From positions 186,001 through 250,000 of the forward strand of contig JBGMEA010000026.1 of NCBI GenBank assembly GCA_041447245.1: DNA of 64,000 nt, in the 5' to 3' direction. Below, in pieces: positions 16,932 through 25,384 of this stretch (within the stretch, counting starts at the first letter, position 1; every line of letters starts with the position of its first letter). The notes under the pieces were generated by a model. It was given only the letters and a program-made list of their open reading frames with translations. It was not told the DNA's origin and did not search any database. Both the position numbers and the translations under genes were made by a program. This DNA comes from JBGMEA01 sp041447245 (GTDB taxonomy: Bacteria; Bacillota; Clostridia; Eubacteriales; Anaerofustaceae).

Positions 16932-17919
16932 TTTTCTTCACCTTGACCTCTCCGTATTTTTTCGCCTTCACTAGTTTATCGATCAACGGCGTAGCAACGT
17001 TCATGAGAAGAATCGAGTAGCAGCATCCTTCCGGATAACCACCGTAGAATCGAATCACACAAATAATAATCCCCATACCGATTGCATAGATGATCTGCCC
17101 TTTTGCCGTAGCCGGACAAGTCACATAATCGGTAGCCATAAAGAAGGCCCCCAACATCAGACCACCGGCAAAGAGGTAAGAAAGCACATCGGTTAAAACG
17201 CTGCCAGTGAATGTTGATCCGACGGCCAACGTCTGAATCAAAGTAAAGACGGCCACTGTTCCGATGTAAAATACCGGAATATGATAGGTGATTACTTTTC
17301 TGAAGATCAAATACAATCCGCCGAGTATCAGTGCCAATGCACTGACTTCCCCGATGCACCCGTAGACATTCGGTCCGCCGAGGAATAACTGCATTGTGCT
17401 GGGCAAATACGTTCCGGATGTACCGATCAGACCTTCTTTAATGATTCCGAGAGGTGTCGCGGAAGAAATTGCATCAGCCGGCAAATATGCGCTTCCTGTC
17501 ATGAGTGTCGGCCAAGAAGCGACCAACAATGCTCTGGCAGCAAGAGCCGGATTGATAAAGTTATGACCGAGTCCGCCGAAAAGCTGTTTCACGATCACGA
17601 TCGCAAATGCCGATCCGATCACCGCAATCCACCATGGTGCATTGATCGGAAGATTCAGTGCAAGGAGCACACCGGTTACGGCAGCGGACATGTCTTTTAT
17701 CGTCACATCCTGCTTCATGATTTTCTGAGTCAATAATTCTGCAAGTATGCAGGTTGCGGTACAAATCGCGATAAGTACAATAGCATAATATCCGAAAAAC
17801 ACTGCGCTCAAAACCATAGCGGGCAAGAGAGCGATCAAAACGTCCGTCATGATGGAGCGAGTGGTTTGTTTTCCTCTGATATGAGGGGAGGAAGATACTG
17901 TTAATAATTTTTCACTCAT
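16924..17919 (-). CDS. rnfD: Rnf complex subunit D (membrane, covalent FMN)
   Basis: 331 residues, NqrB/RnfD family, with nine or ten membrane spans. The early HIRGKQTTRSIMTDVLIALLPA and the GGLGHNFINPALAARALL segments are family signatures, and AISSATPLG (about 150) holds the threonine expected to carry FMN. This subunit is central to coupling electron flow to Na+ or H+ transport. Lies 10 nt after rnfC. Confidence 0.95.
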   Translation of the reverse strand: MSEKLLTVSSSPHIRGKQTTRSIMTDVLIALLPAMVLSAVFFGYYAIVLIAICTATCILAELLTQKIMKQDVTIKDMSAAVTGVLLALNLPINAPWWIAVIGSAFAIVIVKQLFGGLGHNFINPALAARALLVASWPTLMTGSAYLPADAISSATPLGIIKEGLIGTSGTYLPSTMQLFLGGPNVYGCIGEVSALALILGGLYLIFRKVITYHIPVFYIGTVAVFTLIQTLAVGSTFTGSVLTDVLSYLFAGGLMLGAFFMATDYVTCPATAKGQIIYAIGMGIIICVIRFYGGYPEGCCYSILLMNVATPLIDKLVKAKKYGEVKVKKNA

Positions 17920-17929
17920 ATGATACCTC

Positions 17930-19252
17930 CTATCCGTTTTTTCTGCGTTTTTCTAAAATTTGTCGTTTTGCAACTCTGATTGAGGAAACAAGCGGTCTTC
18001 TTGCCGGGCATACAAACGCGCAGCTGCCGCATTCGATGCAATCCATCGCGTTGTATTCTTCACATCGTTCGAAGTCGCCCTTCACTGAAAAACCTCCGAT
18101 ATATTGCGGCATGAGGTGCATCGGACATGCCTGAATGCATTTTCCGCATCGGATACAATTGGAAGGCTCTTCGAAATTCGCATCAGCCGCATTCAGGCAA
18201 AGAATGCCGCTGGTGCCTTTATTGGTGGGCACTGCTGTATCGAAAATGGCAAATCCCATCATAGGTCCGCCTAAAATCACTTTTGCGATGTCATCTTTCA
18301 AACCGCCGCAGTATTCGATGATTTCATTCACCATCGTCCCGATTCTGAACTTCAGAACCTTCGGAGTATTGATTCCGCTGCCGGTGACTGTCGTCACGCG
18401 CTCGATCAGCGGCAACCCTTTTGTGACAGCTTCATAAATTGCGATTGCGGTTCCTGAATTGGAGATGACACATCCCACTTCGGACGGGAGCGCACCGGAC
18501 GGTACTTCTCTGCCCGTAACGGCCGTAACGAGCTGTTTTTCCGAACCTTGCGGATATTTTGTGTGTAAGGAATAGATTTCGATGGAATCGTCCGCAGCGT
18601 TTTTCACCGCTTCGATTGCATCCGCTTTGTTGTCTTCGATTCCGATATACCCTTTTGACTGACCGAGAATCTTCATCATGATTTTCAACCCGCCGATTAC
18701 TTTTTCCGGCATTTCTCTCATGACAGCATGGTCACTGGTGAGATACGGCTCGCATTCCGCTCCGTTGATAATCAGATAATCGATTTTTTTGTCAGCCGGC
18801 GGCGCCAGTTTGACTCTGGTAGGGAATGTCGCACCGCCCATACCGACGATGCCGGCATCGGCTACAATATCCAACAGATCCTGAACAGACAAATCCTCCC
18901 AATTGTGCGGTTTCATTGTTTCAGCTGGCGTGTCTTTATAATCGTTTTCAATTACAACACACGTCATTTTCTGCCCGTTTCCCGTCAGCCGCTTTTCAAT
19001 CGCTTTAACTGTACCGGAAACGCTGGAATGAATGTTCGCCGAAACGAATCCGCCTGCCTGTCCAACCAACTGCCCCATCGCGACCTGCTGCCCGACTTCA
19101 ACGACGGGATTGCACGGAGCGCCGATATGCATAGACATCGGAAGCACAATCTCCTTCGGAGCAGGCATTGTTTCAATGGGAAGCTTGTCAGTATACTGTT
19201 TGTTGTAAGACGGATGGATTCCGCCTTTAAATGTAGCATGCTTAATTTCCAT
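17930..19252 (-). CDS. rnfC: Rnf complex subunit C (NADH-binding)
   Basis: 440 residues. Soluble subunit that binds NADH and FMN at the membrane surface. Domains: an N-terminal barrel-sandwich region starting FKGGIHPSYNKQYT, the flavin/NADH region with GMGGATFPTRVKL and INGAECEPYLTSDH, a SLBB-like part and two ferredoxin motifs, CIRCGKCIQACP and CIECGSCAFVCP, at the C-terminus. The start at 19252 (TGGAG 8 nt upstream) gives the usual N-terminus; a 44-codon in-frame extension from 19384 has no family support. First gene of the rnf operon, after a very long leader. Confidence 0.95.
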   Translation of the reverse strand: MEIKHATFKGGIHPSYNKQYTDKLPIETMPAPKEIVLPMSMHIGAPCNPVVEVGQQVAMGQLVGQAGGFVSANIHSSVSGTVKAIEKRLTGNGQKMTCVVIENDYKDTPAETMKPHNWEDLSVQDLLDIVADAGIVGMGGATFPTRVKLAPPADKKIDYLIINGAECEPYLTSDHAVMREMPEKVIGGLKIMMKILGQSKGYIGIEDNKADAIEAVKNAADDSIEIYSLHTKYPQGSEKQLVTAVTGREVPSGALPSEVGCVISNSGTAIAIYEAVTKGLPLIERVTTVTGSGINTPKVLKFRIGTMVNEIIEYCGGLKDDIAKVILGGPMMGFAIFDTAVPTNKGTSGILCLNAADANFEEPSNCIRCGKCIQACPMHLMPQYIGGFSVKGDFERCEEYNAMDCIECGSCAFVCPARRPLVSSIRVAKRQILEKRRKNG

Positions 19253-19690
19253 TGCGTTACTCCATTTTTCATATTTATTGTTAACACGCTGCTGCGCGTT
19301 AGGACAATCGGTAATAATTGAACGTAAACGATACCATAGGGATGAGCATAGCTTCCGCAGGTTCGCAACATGGAAAGGGAACAAGTCAAGGGGAAAGTAT
19401 CGGCAATAAAGCTCTTTAAGGAAATCCGATAAGAAAATGCGCCGGGGAGCACATTGTGTACTGCGGCGGTATCAGAGAGGAAAAACTGTCAATAAATGAT
19501 GTCCCGACCGCAATTAAAAATCTGTTTATTCATCCTTCTCAGTAGATAATAATACGGTAAAAGAAAAAATCAAGAGATTTAATAAGAAAATAGCAGTTTG
19601 GAGACTTTTTATCTGATAAAAGTAAGTTAACCGATACAAAAAAAATTCATGAAAGCCTATCTCCCAAAAAGAATAGCAAGGAGACAATTT
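19253..19690 (-). promoter_or_regulatory. Unusually long 5' leader of the rnf operon with several hairpins
   Basis: About 438 nt between the likely transcription start and rnfC. On the minus strand it holds AATGTGC/GCGCATT (about 19434-19454) followed by a T-rich stretch like an attenuator, ATCGG...CCGAT around TAAAG/CTTTA (about 19400-19430), and TAACGCGC/GCGTGTTA (19281-19300) just before the rnfC ribosome binding site. A 14-codon ORF starting MNKQIFNCGRD (ATG at 19531-19533, stop TGA at 19489-19491) follows an AGAAGG site. No known riboswitch consensus was recognised. The role is unknown; the length and structures suggest cis-regulation. Confidence 0.45.
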
Positions 19691-19697
19691 CGAATAC

Positions 19698-19727
19698 ATT
19701 ATATCACCACATATCGGGAAATGTCAA
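19698..19727 (-). promoter_or_regulatory. Promoter of the rnf operon
   Basis: On the minus strand TTGACA (19722-19727), an 18-nt spacer and TATAAT (19698-19703); both hexamers are perfect. It is the best promoter match upstream of rnfC and sits about 440 nt before its start. Confidence 0.65.
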
Positions 19728-19750
19728 AAGCAATCGAATGTTTCTTAAGG

Positions 19751-19776
19751 AAAAACCTTTATTTTAAAGGTTTTTT
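19751..19776. terminator. Hairpin with T-run upstream of the rnf promoter
   Basis: AAAAACCTTT (19751-19760), loop ATTTT and AAAGGTTTTT (19766-19775), then T. It may isolate the rnf promoter from uvrA read-through, as a second terminator. Confidence 0.5.
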
Positions 19777-19858
19777 AAATTTTTATACAACCTGTTCAAT
19801 ATTACTTTAAAATCATCTTGCGATCCGCAGTTGCTTCTTCCGCAATCGTTTCGGATAT

Positions 19859-19897
19859 AAAAAAAAGACACGCTTTTTCCTTTCCAAAAAGCATGTC
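19859..19897 (-). terminator. Terminator of uvrA-esterase unit
   Basis: Minus strand: GACATGCTTTTT (19886-19897) pairs with AAAAAGCGTGTC (19867-19878) around 7 nt, followed by a run of eight T. 12-bp stem with one G-T pair. Confidence 0.85.
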
Positions 19898-19984
19898 ATT
19901 TTCACATATTATCAATTAATAATCGAGCCAATATCAATCCGGGCATATTACGCGCTTCCCGTCACTGAAAAAAAATACATCCAT

Positions 19985-20857
19985 CTACGAATCAATAAAT
20001 GCGACTGTGTCACAAAACGCGCTGTCCGCTTCCGGAATCGGAAATAATATAAAATCATGCTGCATGCACGGATACTCAAAAAATACAAATCGACTGTCTG
20101 CGTCTTTCGCCAATTTTCTCAGTTTTCTGCAGTCTGCAACAAAAATTTCATGTGTTCCGTAGAAAACGGCTATATCTCCCAGACGGTTCAAATCTCCATA
20201 AATGGGTGAGAGCATCGGTTGTTTCAAATCTTCTCCGTCCGCATATTGAGCAGCTGACACAAGAAGCTGGTCTGCAGCAAGCATCCAATCAAGCTCTTCG
20301 ATCTGCTTAATCTGCGGATTGCTCATGCTTAGGTCAAGCCACGGAGAATACAACACGGTCTTAAACGGCATTGGTTGCGCTTCGTTATGCAATTTCTGCA
20401 AAAAGCCGAGTGCGAGTCCTCCCCCCGCAGAGTCCCCCATCAGAATGAAGCGATCGGCATGATAATGCGCCGTAAGAAATTGATAGCTTTCTTCCAACAT
20501 ATGATACACATCACGAAATGTGGATTTCGGAGCAAGCGGATAATCGACAAAGCTGACCTTGCACTTCAATTTTGACAAATATTCCGAAATCAGTCTCCAA
20601 TGAGCCGAATAAGCGGGCTGTGTGTATGCCCCTCCGTGGAGATAAATAATATGCAAATCGGATCGGGACTTTGTGCGATAGGACAAAGTAATCAAACTTC
20701 GTTTTCTGATTTTGATTCGTTCCGTATGATAGCGAAACAGAAAACGAAACGGCATATTTCTCAACTTGATTTTTTCAATCCGTTTGATAAACTTATTGTT
20801 TTTAACATGCAGAATTTTGAAAACACATTCCACAAATTTTGCCAATTTGCTGGGCAT
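19985..20857 (-). CDS. Alpha/beta hydrolase (HSL-type esterase/lipase)
   Basis: 290 residues. The oxyanion motif HGGAY (about 75-79) and the nucleophile elbow GDSAGGG (Ser about 143) match the hormone-sensitive-lipase group of esterases; the late QHDFILF histidine and an upstream aspartate would complete the triad. No signal peptide, so intracellular. The ATG follows the uvrA TAA with no gap and its AGGAG site lies inside the end of uvrA, so translation is coupled. Substrate unknown. Confidence 0.82.
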   Translation of the reverse strand: MPSKLAKFVECVFKILHVKNNKFIKRIEKIKLRNMPFRFLFRYHTERIKIRKRSLITLSYRTKSRSDLHIIYLHGGAYTQPAYSAHWRLISEYLSKLKCKVSFVDYPLAPKSTFRDVYHMLEESYQFLTAHYHADRFILMGDSAGGGLALGFLQKLHNEAQPMPFKTVLYSPWLDLSMSNPQIKQIEELDWMLAADQLLVSAAQYADGEDLKQPMLSPIYGDLNRLGDIAVFYGTHEIFVADCRKLRKLAKDADSRFVFFEYPCMQHDFILFPIPEADSAFCDTVAFIDS

Positions 20858-23710
20858 TTAATGCTCCTGTTCTTTTTTAACGGTCCTTGTTTTCCTCTTT
20901 TGCGACAAGATCGGTTTCAAAAATTGTCCGGTATAACTTTTTTTGCAGTTTGCAATTTCTTCCGGAGTCCCCTGCGCAATAATACTCCCTCCGCTGTCCC
21001 CGCCTTCCGGACCGAGATCAATCAAATAATCCGCACACTTGATCACATCCAGATTATGCTCGATAACGATGATTGTATTTTCGTTGTCCCGAAGTTTGAA
21101 CAGCACTTGCAGCAATTTATCGACATCAGCAATATGCAATCCCGTAGTCGGTTCATCCAAAATATAAAGTGTTTTTCCTGTCGCGCGTTTGGATAATTCC
21201 GTTGCCAGTTTGATGCGCTGAGCCTCCCCGCCCGAGAGGGTTGTGGAGGGTTGCCCGAGTTTAATATATCCGAGCCCCACATCGTACAACGTTTTAATTT
21301 TATCATAAATACGCGGATGATTTTCAAAAAAGTCCAATGCTTCATCCACACTCATATTCAGAACATCCGCAATATTCTTACCTTTATATTTAATCTGGAG
21401 TGTTTCGCTGTTGTAGCGCTGCCCCTTGCATACTTCGCAAGGGACATAGACATCAGGGAGAAAATGCATTTCAATTTTAATAATTCCGTCCCCTGAGCAA
21501 CTCTCGCACCTGCCGCCTTTCACATTAAAACTGAAGCGCCCCTTTTTATACCCGCGCATTTTCGCTTCCGGAGTAGCGGCGAACAGATCACGGATCAGAT
21601 CAAATACGCCGGTATATGTGGCAGGATTCGATCTGGGGGTTCTTCCGATAGGAGACTGATCGATATCGATTACTTTATCGATATATTCGATCCCCTCCAC
21701 AGATCCGTGTTTGCCTGGTTTGATAACGGAACGATACAGCTCTCTGCTGACCGCTTTGTAAAGTATTTCATTGACCAACGTACTTTTCCCTGAACCGGAA
21801 ACACCCGTCACGCATGTGAAAAGCCCGATAGGAAACGATGCATCAATATGTTTCAGATTATTCTCATGAGCATCTTTGACCGTAATGCAGGCTCCTGCCC
21901 CTTTATTACGGCGGTTCGGAACGGGAATCTGTTTTTCACCCGATAAATATTGTCCGGTGATTGACTCTTTACAGGCAATGATTTCCTCCACCGTACCCTG
22001 TGCCACAACTTCTCCTCCGTTGATGCCTGCTCCGGGTCCGATATCAACAATATGATCCGCATGCATCATTGTATCTTCATCATGTTCCACGACAATCAGC
22101 GTATTCCCGATATCCGTCAAATGGCGCAGTGTCTTAAGCAGCATCGCATTATCGCGCTGATGCAGCCCAATGCTTGGTTCATCGAGCACATACAAAACTC
22201 CGCTCAATTGCGAACCGATTTGCGTCGCCAGACGGATGCGCTGACTTTCACCGCCGGAAAGAGAGCCTGCGCTTCGACTGAGCGTCAGATAATTCAATCC
22301 CACATCGTTCAGAAACCCAAGGCGGCTTCTGATTTCTTTCAATATCAGATGAGATACCATTTGTTCCGTTTCATTCAATTTGAGGGATTCGAAGAAAAGC
22401 AGCGTGTCTTTGACCGATTTTTCGGTCAAATCAATGATATTGCTATCACCGACTGTAACTGCGAGACTGCGTTCATTCAGTTTTTTCCCGCCGCATGTTT
22501 TGCAGGGAATATTTGCCATATATTTTTCGATGCGTTCCCTCATCATTTCGGAAGTGGTTTCCTTATATCTGCGCTGCATATTATTGACAACGCCTTCAAA
22601 AATCAAATCCTGTTCTTTATATCCGGTAAAATAACTGTTGAATGCAACATGCACAATTTTGTCGTCACCATAAAGAAGTGCCTGCATAAATTTTTCGGGA
22701 GTATCCTTCAGAGGGGTATCAAGGGATACTCCGTAATTTTTAGCCACTTCGCGGATAATAGAATAATAATACCCTTCTTCGTCGTTTCCGTAAAAAGACA
22801 ATGCCCCCTGATTGAGCGAGAGTGACCGATCCGGAATCAACAAATCAACGTCAATGTGCTGATGGAATCCGATTCCGTTGCAATCCGGGCACATTCCGAA
22901 CGGAGAGTTGAACGAAAAGTCCCGCGGCTCGGGCTTACTCATGGATATGCCGCAATCCGGACAAGCATAATTCTCACTGAACAGTTTTTCTTCGGTGTCA
23001 GTTTTATAAAGGATCAATCCTTCCGTAAGTTTCAAAGCGGTTTCGACAGAATCCGACAATCGGCTTCGAATGGAGGAAGCGTGCTTCAATCGATCCACAA
23101 CGACACTGATGGTGTGTTTTTTATTTTTGTCCAGTTCGATATTATCGCTCAATTCATACAGTTCACCATCCACATATGCACGGACATAACCATCCTTTGC
23201 GAGGTTTTCAAGCAATTTTTTAAACTGCCCTTTCTCTCCCCGCACCACAGGCGCGAGGATCTGAAATTTCTCCCCCTCCGTGCCTTGCATAATTTCGTTC
23301 AAAATCATATCAAGACTTTGGCTTTCGACTACTTTCCCGCAAACGGGGCAATGAGGGATTCCGATACGGGCAAACAACAAACGGTAATAGTCGTAAATTT
23401 CCGTTACGGTTCCGACTGTGGAACGCGGGTTGCGATTCGTCGTTTTCTGGTCAATGGAAATCGCAGGGGACAGCCCTTCAATGCTCTCCACATCGGGCTT
23501 ATTCATCTGTCCGAGAAATTGTCTTGCGTAAGAAGAGAGGCTTTCCACGTAGCGTCTCTGCCCCTCCGCATAGATCGTATCAAATGCGAGACTGGATTTC
23601 CCCGACCCGCTCAGCCCTGTCAGGACGATAAATTTGTCGCGGGGCAAATCCAAATCTATGTTTTTTAAATTATTTTCTTTTGCACCTTTGATTCTGATAA
23701 AGTCAGCCAT
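20858..23710 (-). CDS. uvrA: Excinuclease ABC subunit A
   Basis: 950 residues, full length. UvrA finds bulky DNA lesions with UvrB in nucleotide excision repair. Two ABC ATPase halves: Walker A GLSGSGKSSLAF (about 31-42) and GVSGSGKSTLVN (about 635-646), signatures LSGGESQRIRLA and LSGGEAQRIKLA, with zinc-binding cysteine pairs (for example CPVCGK, CPDCG and CESCSGDG). The start at 23710 has GGAG 8-9 nt upstream and gives the family-typical ADFIRIKGAKENNLKNI; the 18-codon upstream extension is rejected. uvrB and uvrC are not in the window. Confidence 0.97.
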   Translation of the reverse strand: MADFIRIKGAKENNLKNIDLDLPRDKFIVLTGLSGSGKSSLAFDTIYAEGQRRYVESLSSYARQFLGQMNKPDVESIEGLSPAISIDQKTTNRNPRSTVGTVTEIYDYYRLLFARIGIPHCPVCGKVVESQSLDMILNEIMQGTEGEKFQILAPVVRGEKGQFKKLLENLAKDGYVRAYVDGELYELSDNIELDKNKKHTISVVVDRLKHASSIRSRLSDSVETALKLTEGLILYKTDTEEKLFSENYACPDCGISMSKPEPRDFSFNSPFGMCPDCNGIGFHQHIDVDLLIPDRSLSLNQGALSFYGNDEEGYYYSIIREVAKNYGVSLDTPLKDTPEKFMQALLYGDDKIVHVAFNSYFTGYKEQDLIFEGVVNNMQRRYKETTSEMMRERIEKYMANIPCKTCGGKKLNERSLAVTVGDSNIIDLTEKSVKDTLLFFESLKLNETEQMVSHLILKEIRSRLGFLNDVGLNYLTLSRSAGSLSGGESQRIRLATQIGSQLSGVLYVLDEPSIGLHQRDNAMLLKTLRHLTDIGNTLIVVEHDEDTMMHADHIVDIGPGAGINGGEVVAQGTVEEIIACKESITGQYLSGEKQIPVPNRRNKGAGACITVKDAHENNLKHIDASFPIGLFTCVTGVSGSGKSTLVNEILYKAVSRELYRSVIKPGKHGSVEGIEYIDKVIDIDQSPIGRTPRSNPATYTGVFDLIRDLFAATPEAKMRGYKKGRFSFNVKGGRCESCSGDGIIKIEMHFLPDVYVPCEVCKGQRYNSETLQIKYKGKNIADVLNMSVDEALDFFENHPRIYDKIKTLYDVGLGYIKLGQPSTTLSGGEAQRIKLATELSKRATGKTLYILDEPTTGLHIADVDKLLQVLFKLRDNENTIIVIEHNLDVIKCADYLIDLGPEGGDSGGSIIAQGTPEEIANCKKSYTGQFLKPILSQKRKTRTVKKEQEH

Positions 23711-23814
23711 AAATAACTCCGTTTCCGTTAGTATTGTAGCATAAATCAATCCGTTTCCGATCAATAATTATAAAACAAATTTTCGAATACGCTTTTTAAT
23801 CATTCCAATTTTTA

Positions 23815-23826
23815 GAACGTATATTC
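23815..23826. promoter_or_regulatory. Possible LexA box between uvrA and the ECF gene
   Basis: GAAC-GTAT-ATTC, one mismatch from the Gram-positive LexA consensus GAACN4GTTC, about 105 nt upstream of uvrA. SOS control of uvrA is known in relatives; the mismatch keeps this tentative. Confidence 0.3.
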
Positions 23827-23882
23827 TATATATTAGCAGATTCAATTCTTTCATTCAAGTCTGAATAAGTAGAATTTCCTAC

Positions 23883-23911
23883 TGTACAGCTATGTAAAAT
23901 TATGCTATAAT
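23883..23911 (+). promoter_or_regulatory. Promoter of the ECF-coaX-dusB unit
   Basis: TGTACA (23883-23888), a 17-nt spacer and a perfect TATAAT (23906-23911), about 50 nt before the ECF gene. Confidence 0.55.
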
Positions 23912-23960
23912 GCATTATCGTCTTGTATCTATTCAGTTATGAACGAGAACGGAGGAAACT

Positions 23961-24587
23961 ATGAGAAACAAAAAAACCCTTTTTATGGTGCAGTTTGCAC
24001 TTTTATTGGCGATCGAAGCACTTGTCTGCTTTACGCCACTCGGCTCCTTACCCGCAATCGGACCGATTGTCGCAACTTTGGCGATGGTACCGGTGGTAAT
24101 CACAGCAATTCTGCTCGGAACAAAGGCCGGCACGTTAATGGGATTCTTTACAGGATTATTCAGCTTTTTAGTCTGGACATTCACGCCGCCTTCCCCGATT
24201 GTAGCGTTCGTTTTCACACCGTTCTATACCCTCGGTGCGATGGGCGGAAACGCATGGAGTCTTGTTATCTGCTTTGTACCGCGTATTTTAACCGGTACAG
24301 TGGCAGGGGTATGTTACAATGCCTTCAGAAAAACAAAAATGAAGGATTTTCTTGTCTACGGATTAAGCGGATTTCTCGGAAGCATGACCAACACATTGCT
24401 CGTGCTCGGAGGAATTTTTCTGTTTTTCGGGCGGGATTATGCAACGGCAATCGGGATCGGCTACAGTCTGCTGCTCGGGATCATCGGAACAACCATTCTG
24501 ACCAGCGGCATTCCCGAAGCGGTTATCGCTTGGATCGTCGGCTACGCCGTGTGCAAACCCCTGAAGAAGCTGCAGAAAAGCGAATAA
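23961..24587 (+). CDS. ECF transporter S-component, possibly for pantothenate
   Basis: 208 residues, six hydrophobic segments. The start MRNKKTLFMVQFALLLAIEAL and the GPIVATLAMVPVVITAILLGTKAG region are typical of ECF substrate-binding S-components, which deliver vitamins through a shared energising module (EcfA, EcfA', EcfT) encoded elsewhere. GGAGG lies 6 nt before the ATG. It sits 26 nt upstream of coaX, the pantothenate kinase gene, so pantothenate or a related precursor is the best guess for its substrate; that is inferred from context only. Confidence 0.8.
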   Translation: MRNKKTLFMVQFALLLAIEALVCFTPLGSLPAIGPIVATLAMVPVVITAILLGTKAGTLMGFFTGLFSFLVWTFTPPSPIVAFVFTPFYTLGAMGGNAWSLVICFVPRILTGTVAGVCYNAFRKTKMKDFLVYGLSGFLGSMTNTLLVLGGIFLFFGRDYATAIGIGYSLLLGIIGTTILTSGIPEAVIAWIVGYAVCKPLKKLQKSE

Positions 24588-24613
24588 TCATCAACACAAT
24601 TTAGGAGAACCAT

Positions 24614-25384
24614 ATGCTGATTGTAATCGATGCGGGAAACACGAGCACGGAAATCGGAATTTTTCAGGAAGATCACTTGTTCGCAAGCTTTAGATACATT
24701 ACGAAAACCGCCAGAACATCGGACGAAATTGCGGTTTTGTTTCATAATTTTCTGGCGCTGAAAAACCTGACGTTTGCGGATATACATAACGTCATTATCT
24801 CCAGCGTAGTTCCCGACATCAATTACGCATTGACCAGCGCGATCATCAAATATTTCGGCATCACCCCTCTGCTGGTCGGCCCCGGGATCAAAACAGGAAT
24901 CAGAGTCCAAACGGAAAATCCGAAAGAAGTGGGTGCAGACCGCATTGTGGATGCACTGGCGGCTTATGAATTGTACGGCGGGCCGGTGATTGTCATCAAT
25001 TTCGGTACTGCCACAAGATATGATTACATTACGGAAGACGGCATATTCGGCGTCGCGGTCACGTCTCCGGGCATACAGATCTCGGCAGATGCTCTTTGGA
25101 CACAAGCCGCAAAACTTCCGAAAATCGAAATCGAAAAACCGAAAAGTATTTTAGCCTCCAATACCATCACCAGTATGCAGGCCGGTTTGGTTTTTGGACA
25201 AATCGGACAGGTTGAGTATATCGTAAACCATATGAAAGAAGAAATCGGCAGAGCCGACATCAAGACGGTTGCCTGCGGCGGTTATGCCAAAGTAATTGTC
25301 CCGAATACCGCGGTGATCGATATTTACGACCCGATGCTTACTCTCAAAGGACTGAAACTGATGTATGACAAAAACAAACGATAA
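24614..25384 (+). CDS. coaX: Type III pantothenate kinase, with altered motif residues
   Basis: 256 residues, first step of coenzyme A synthesis. The ASKHA-fold phosphate loop is VIDAGNTSTEIG (about 4-15), followed by GPGIKTGI, EVGADRIVDALAAY and PGIQISADAL. The central family motif normally reads DFGTATT; here it is NFGTATR (AAT for the Asp, AGA for the Thr), and the loop GGAIAPG of relatives reads GVAVTSPG. These are direct readings of the DNA and may alter metal binding or kinetics. Length and the remaining motifs are normal. Overlaps dusB by 20 nt. Confidence 0.88.
   Translation: MLIVIDAGNTSTEIGIFQEDHLFASFRYITKTARTSDEIAVLFHNFLALKNLTFADIHNVIISSVVPDINYALTSAIIKYFGITPLLVGPGIKTGIRVQTENPKEVGADRIVDALAAYELYGGPVIVINFGTATRYDYITEDGIFGVAVTSPGIQISADALWTQAAKLPKIEIEKPKSILASNTITSMQAGLVFGQIGQVEYIVNHMKEEIGRADIKTVACGGYAKVIVPNTAVIDIYDPMLTLKGLKLMYDKNKR

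Noticed and set aside
19321..19553. Protein-like plus-strand frame (ending NLFIHPSQ) in the rnf leader
   Set aside because: It is interrupted by a stop, has no promoter or ribosome binding site and lies antisense to the leader; treated as chance.
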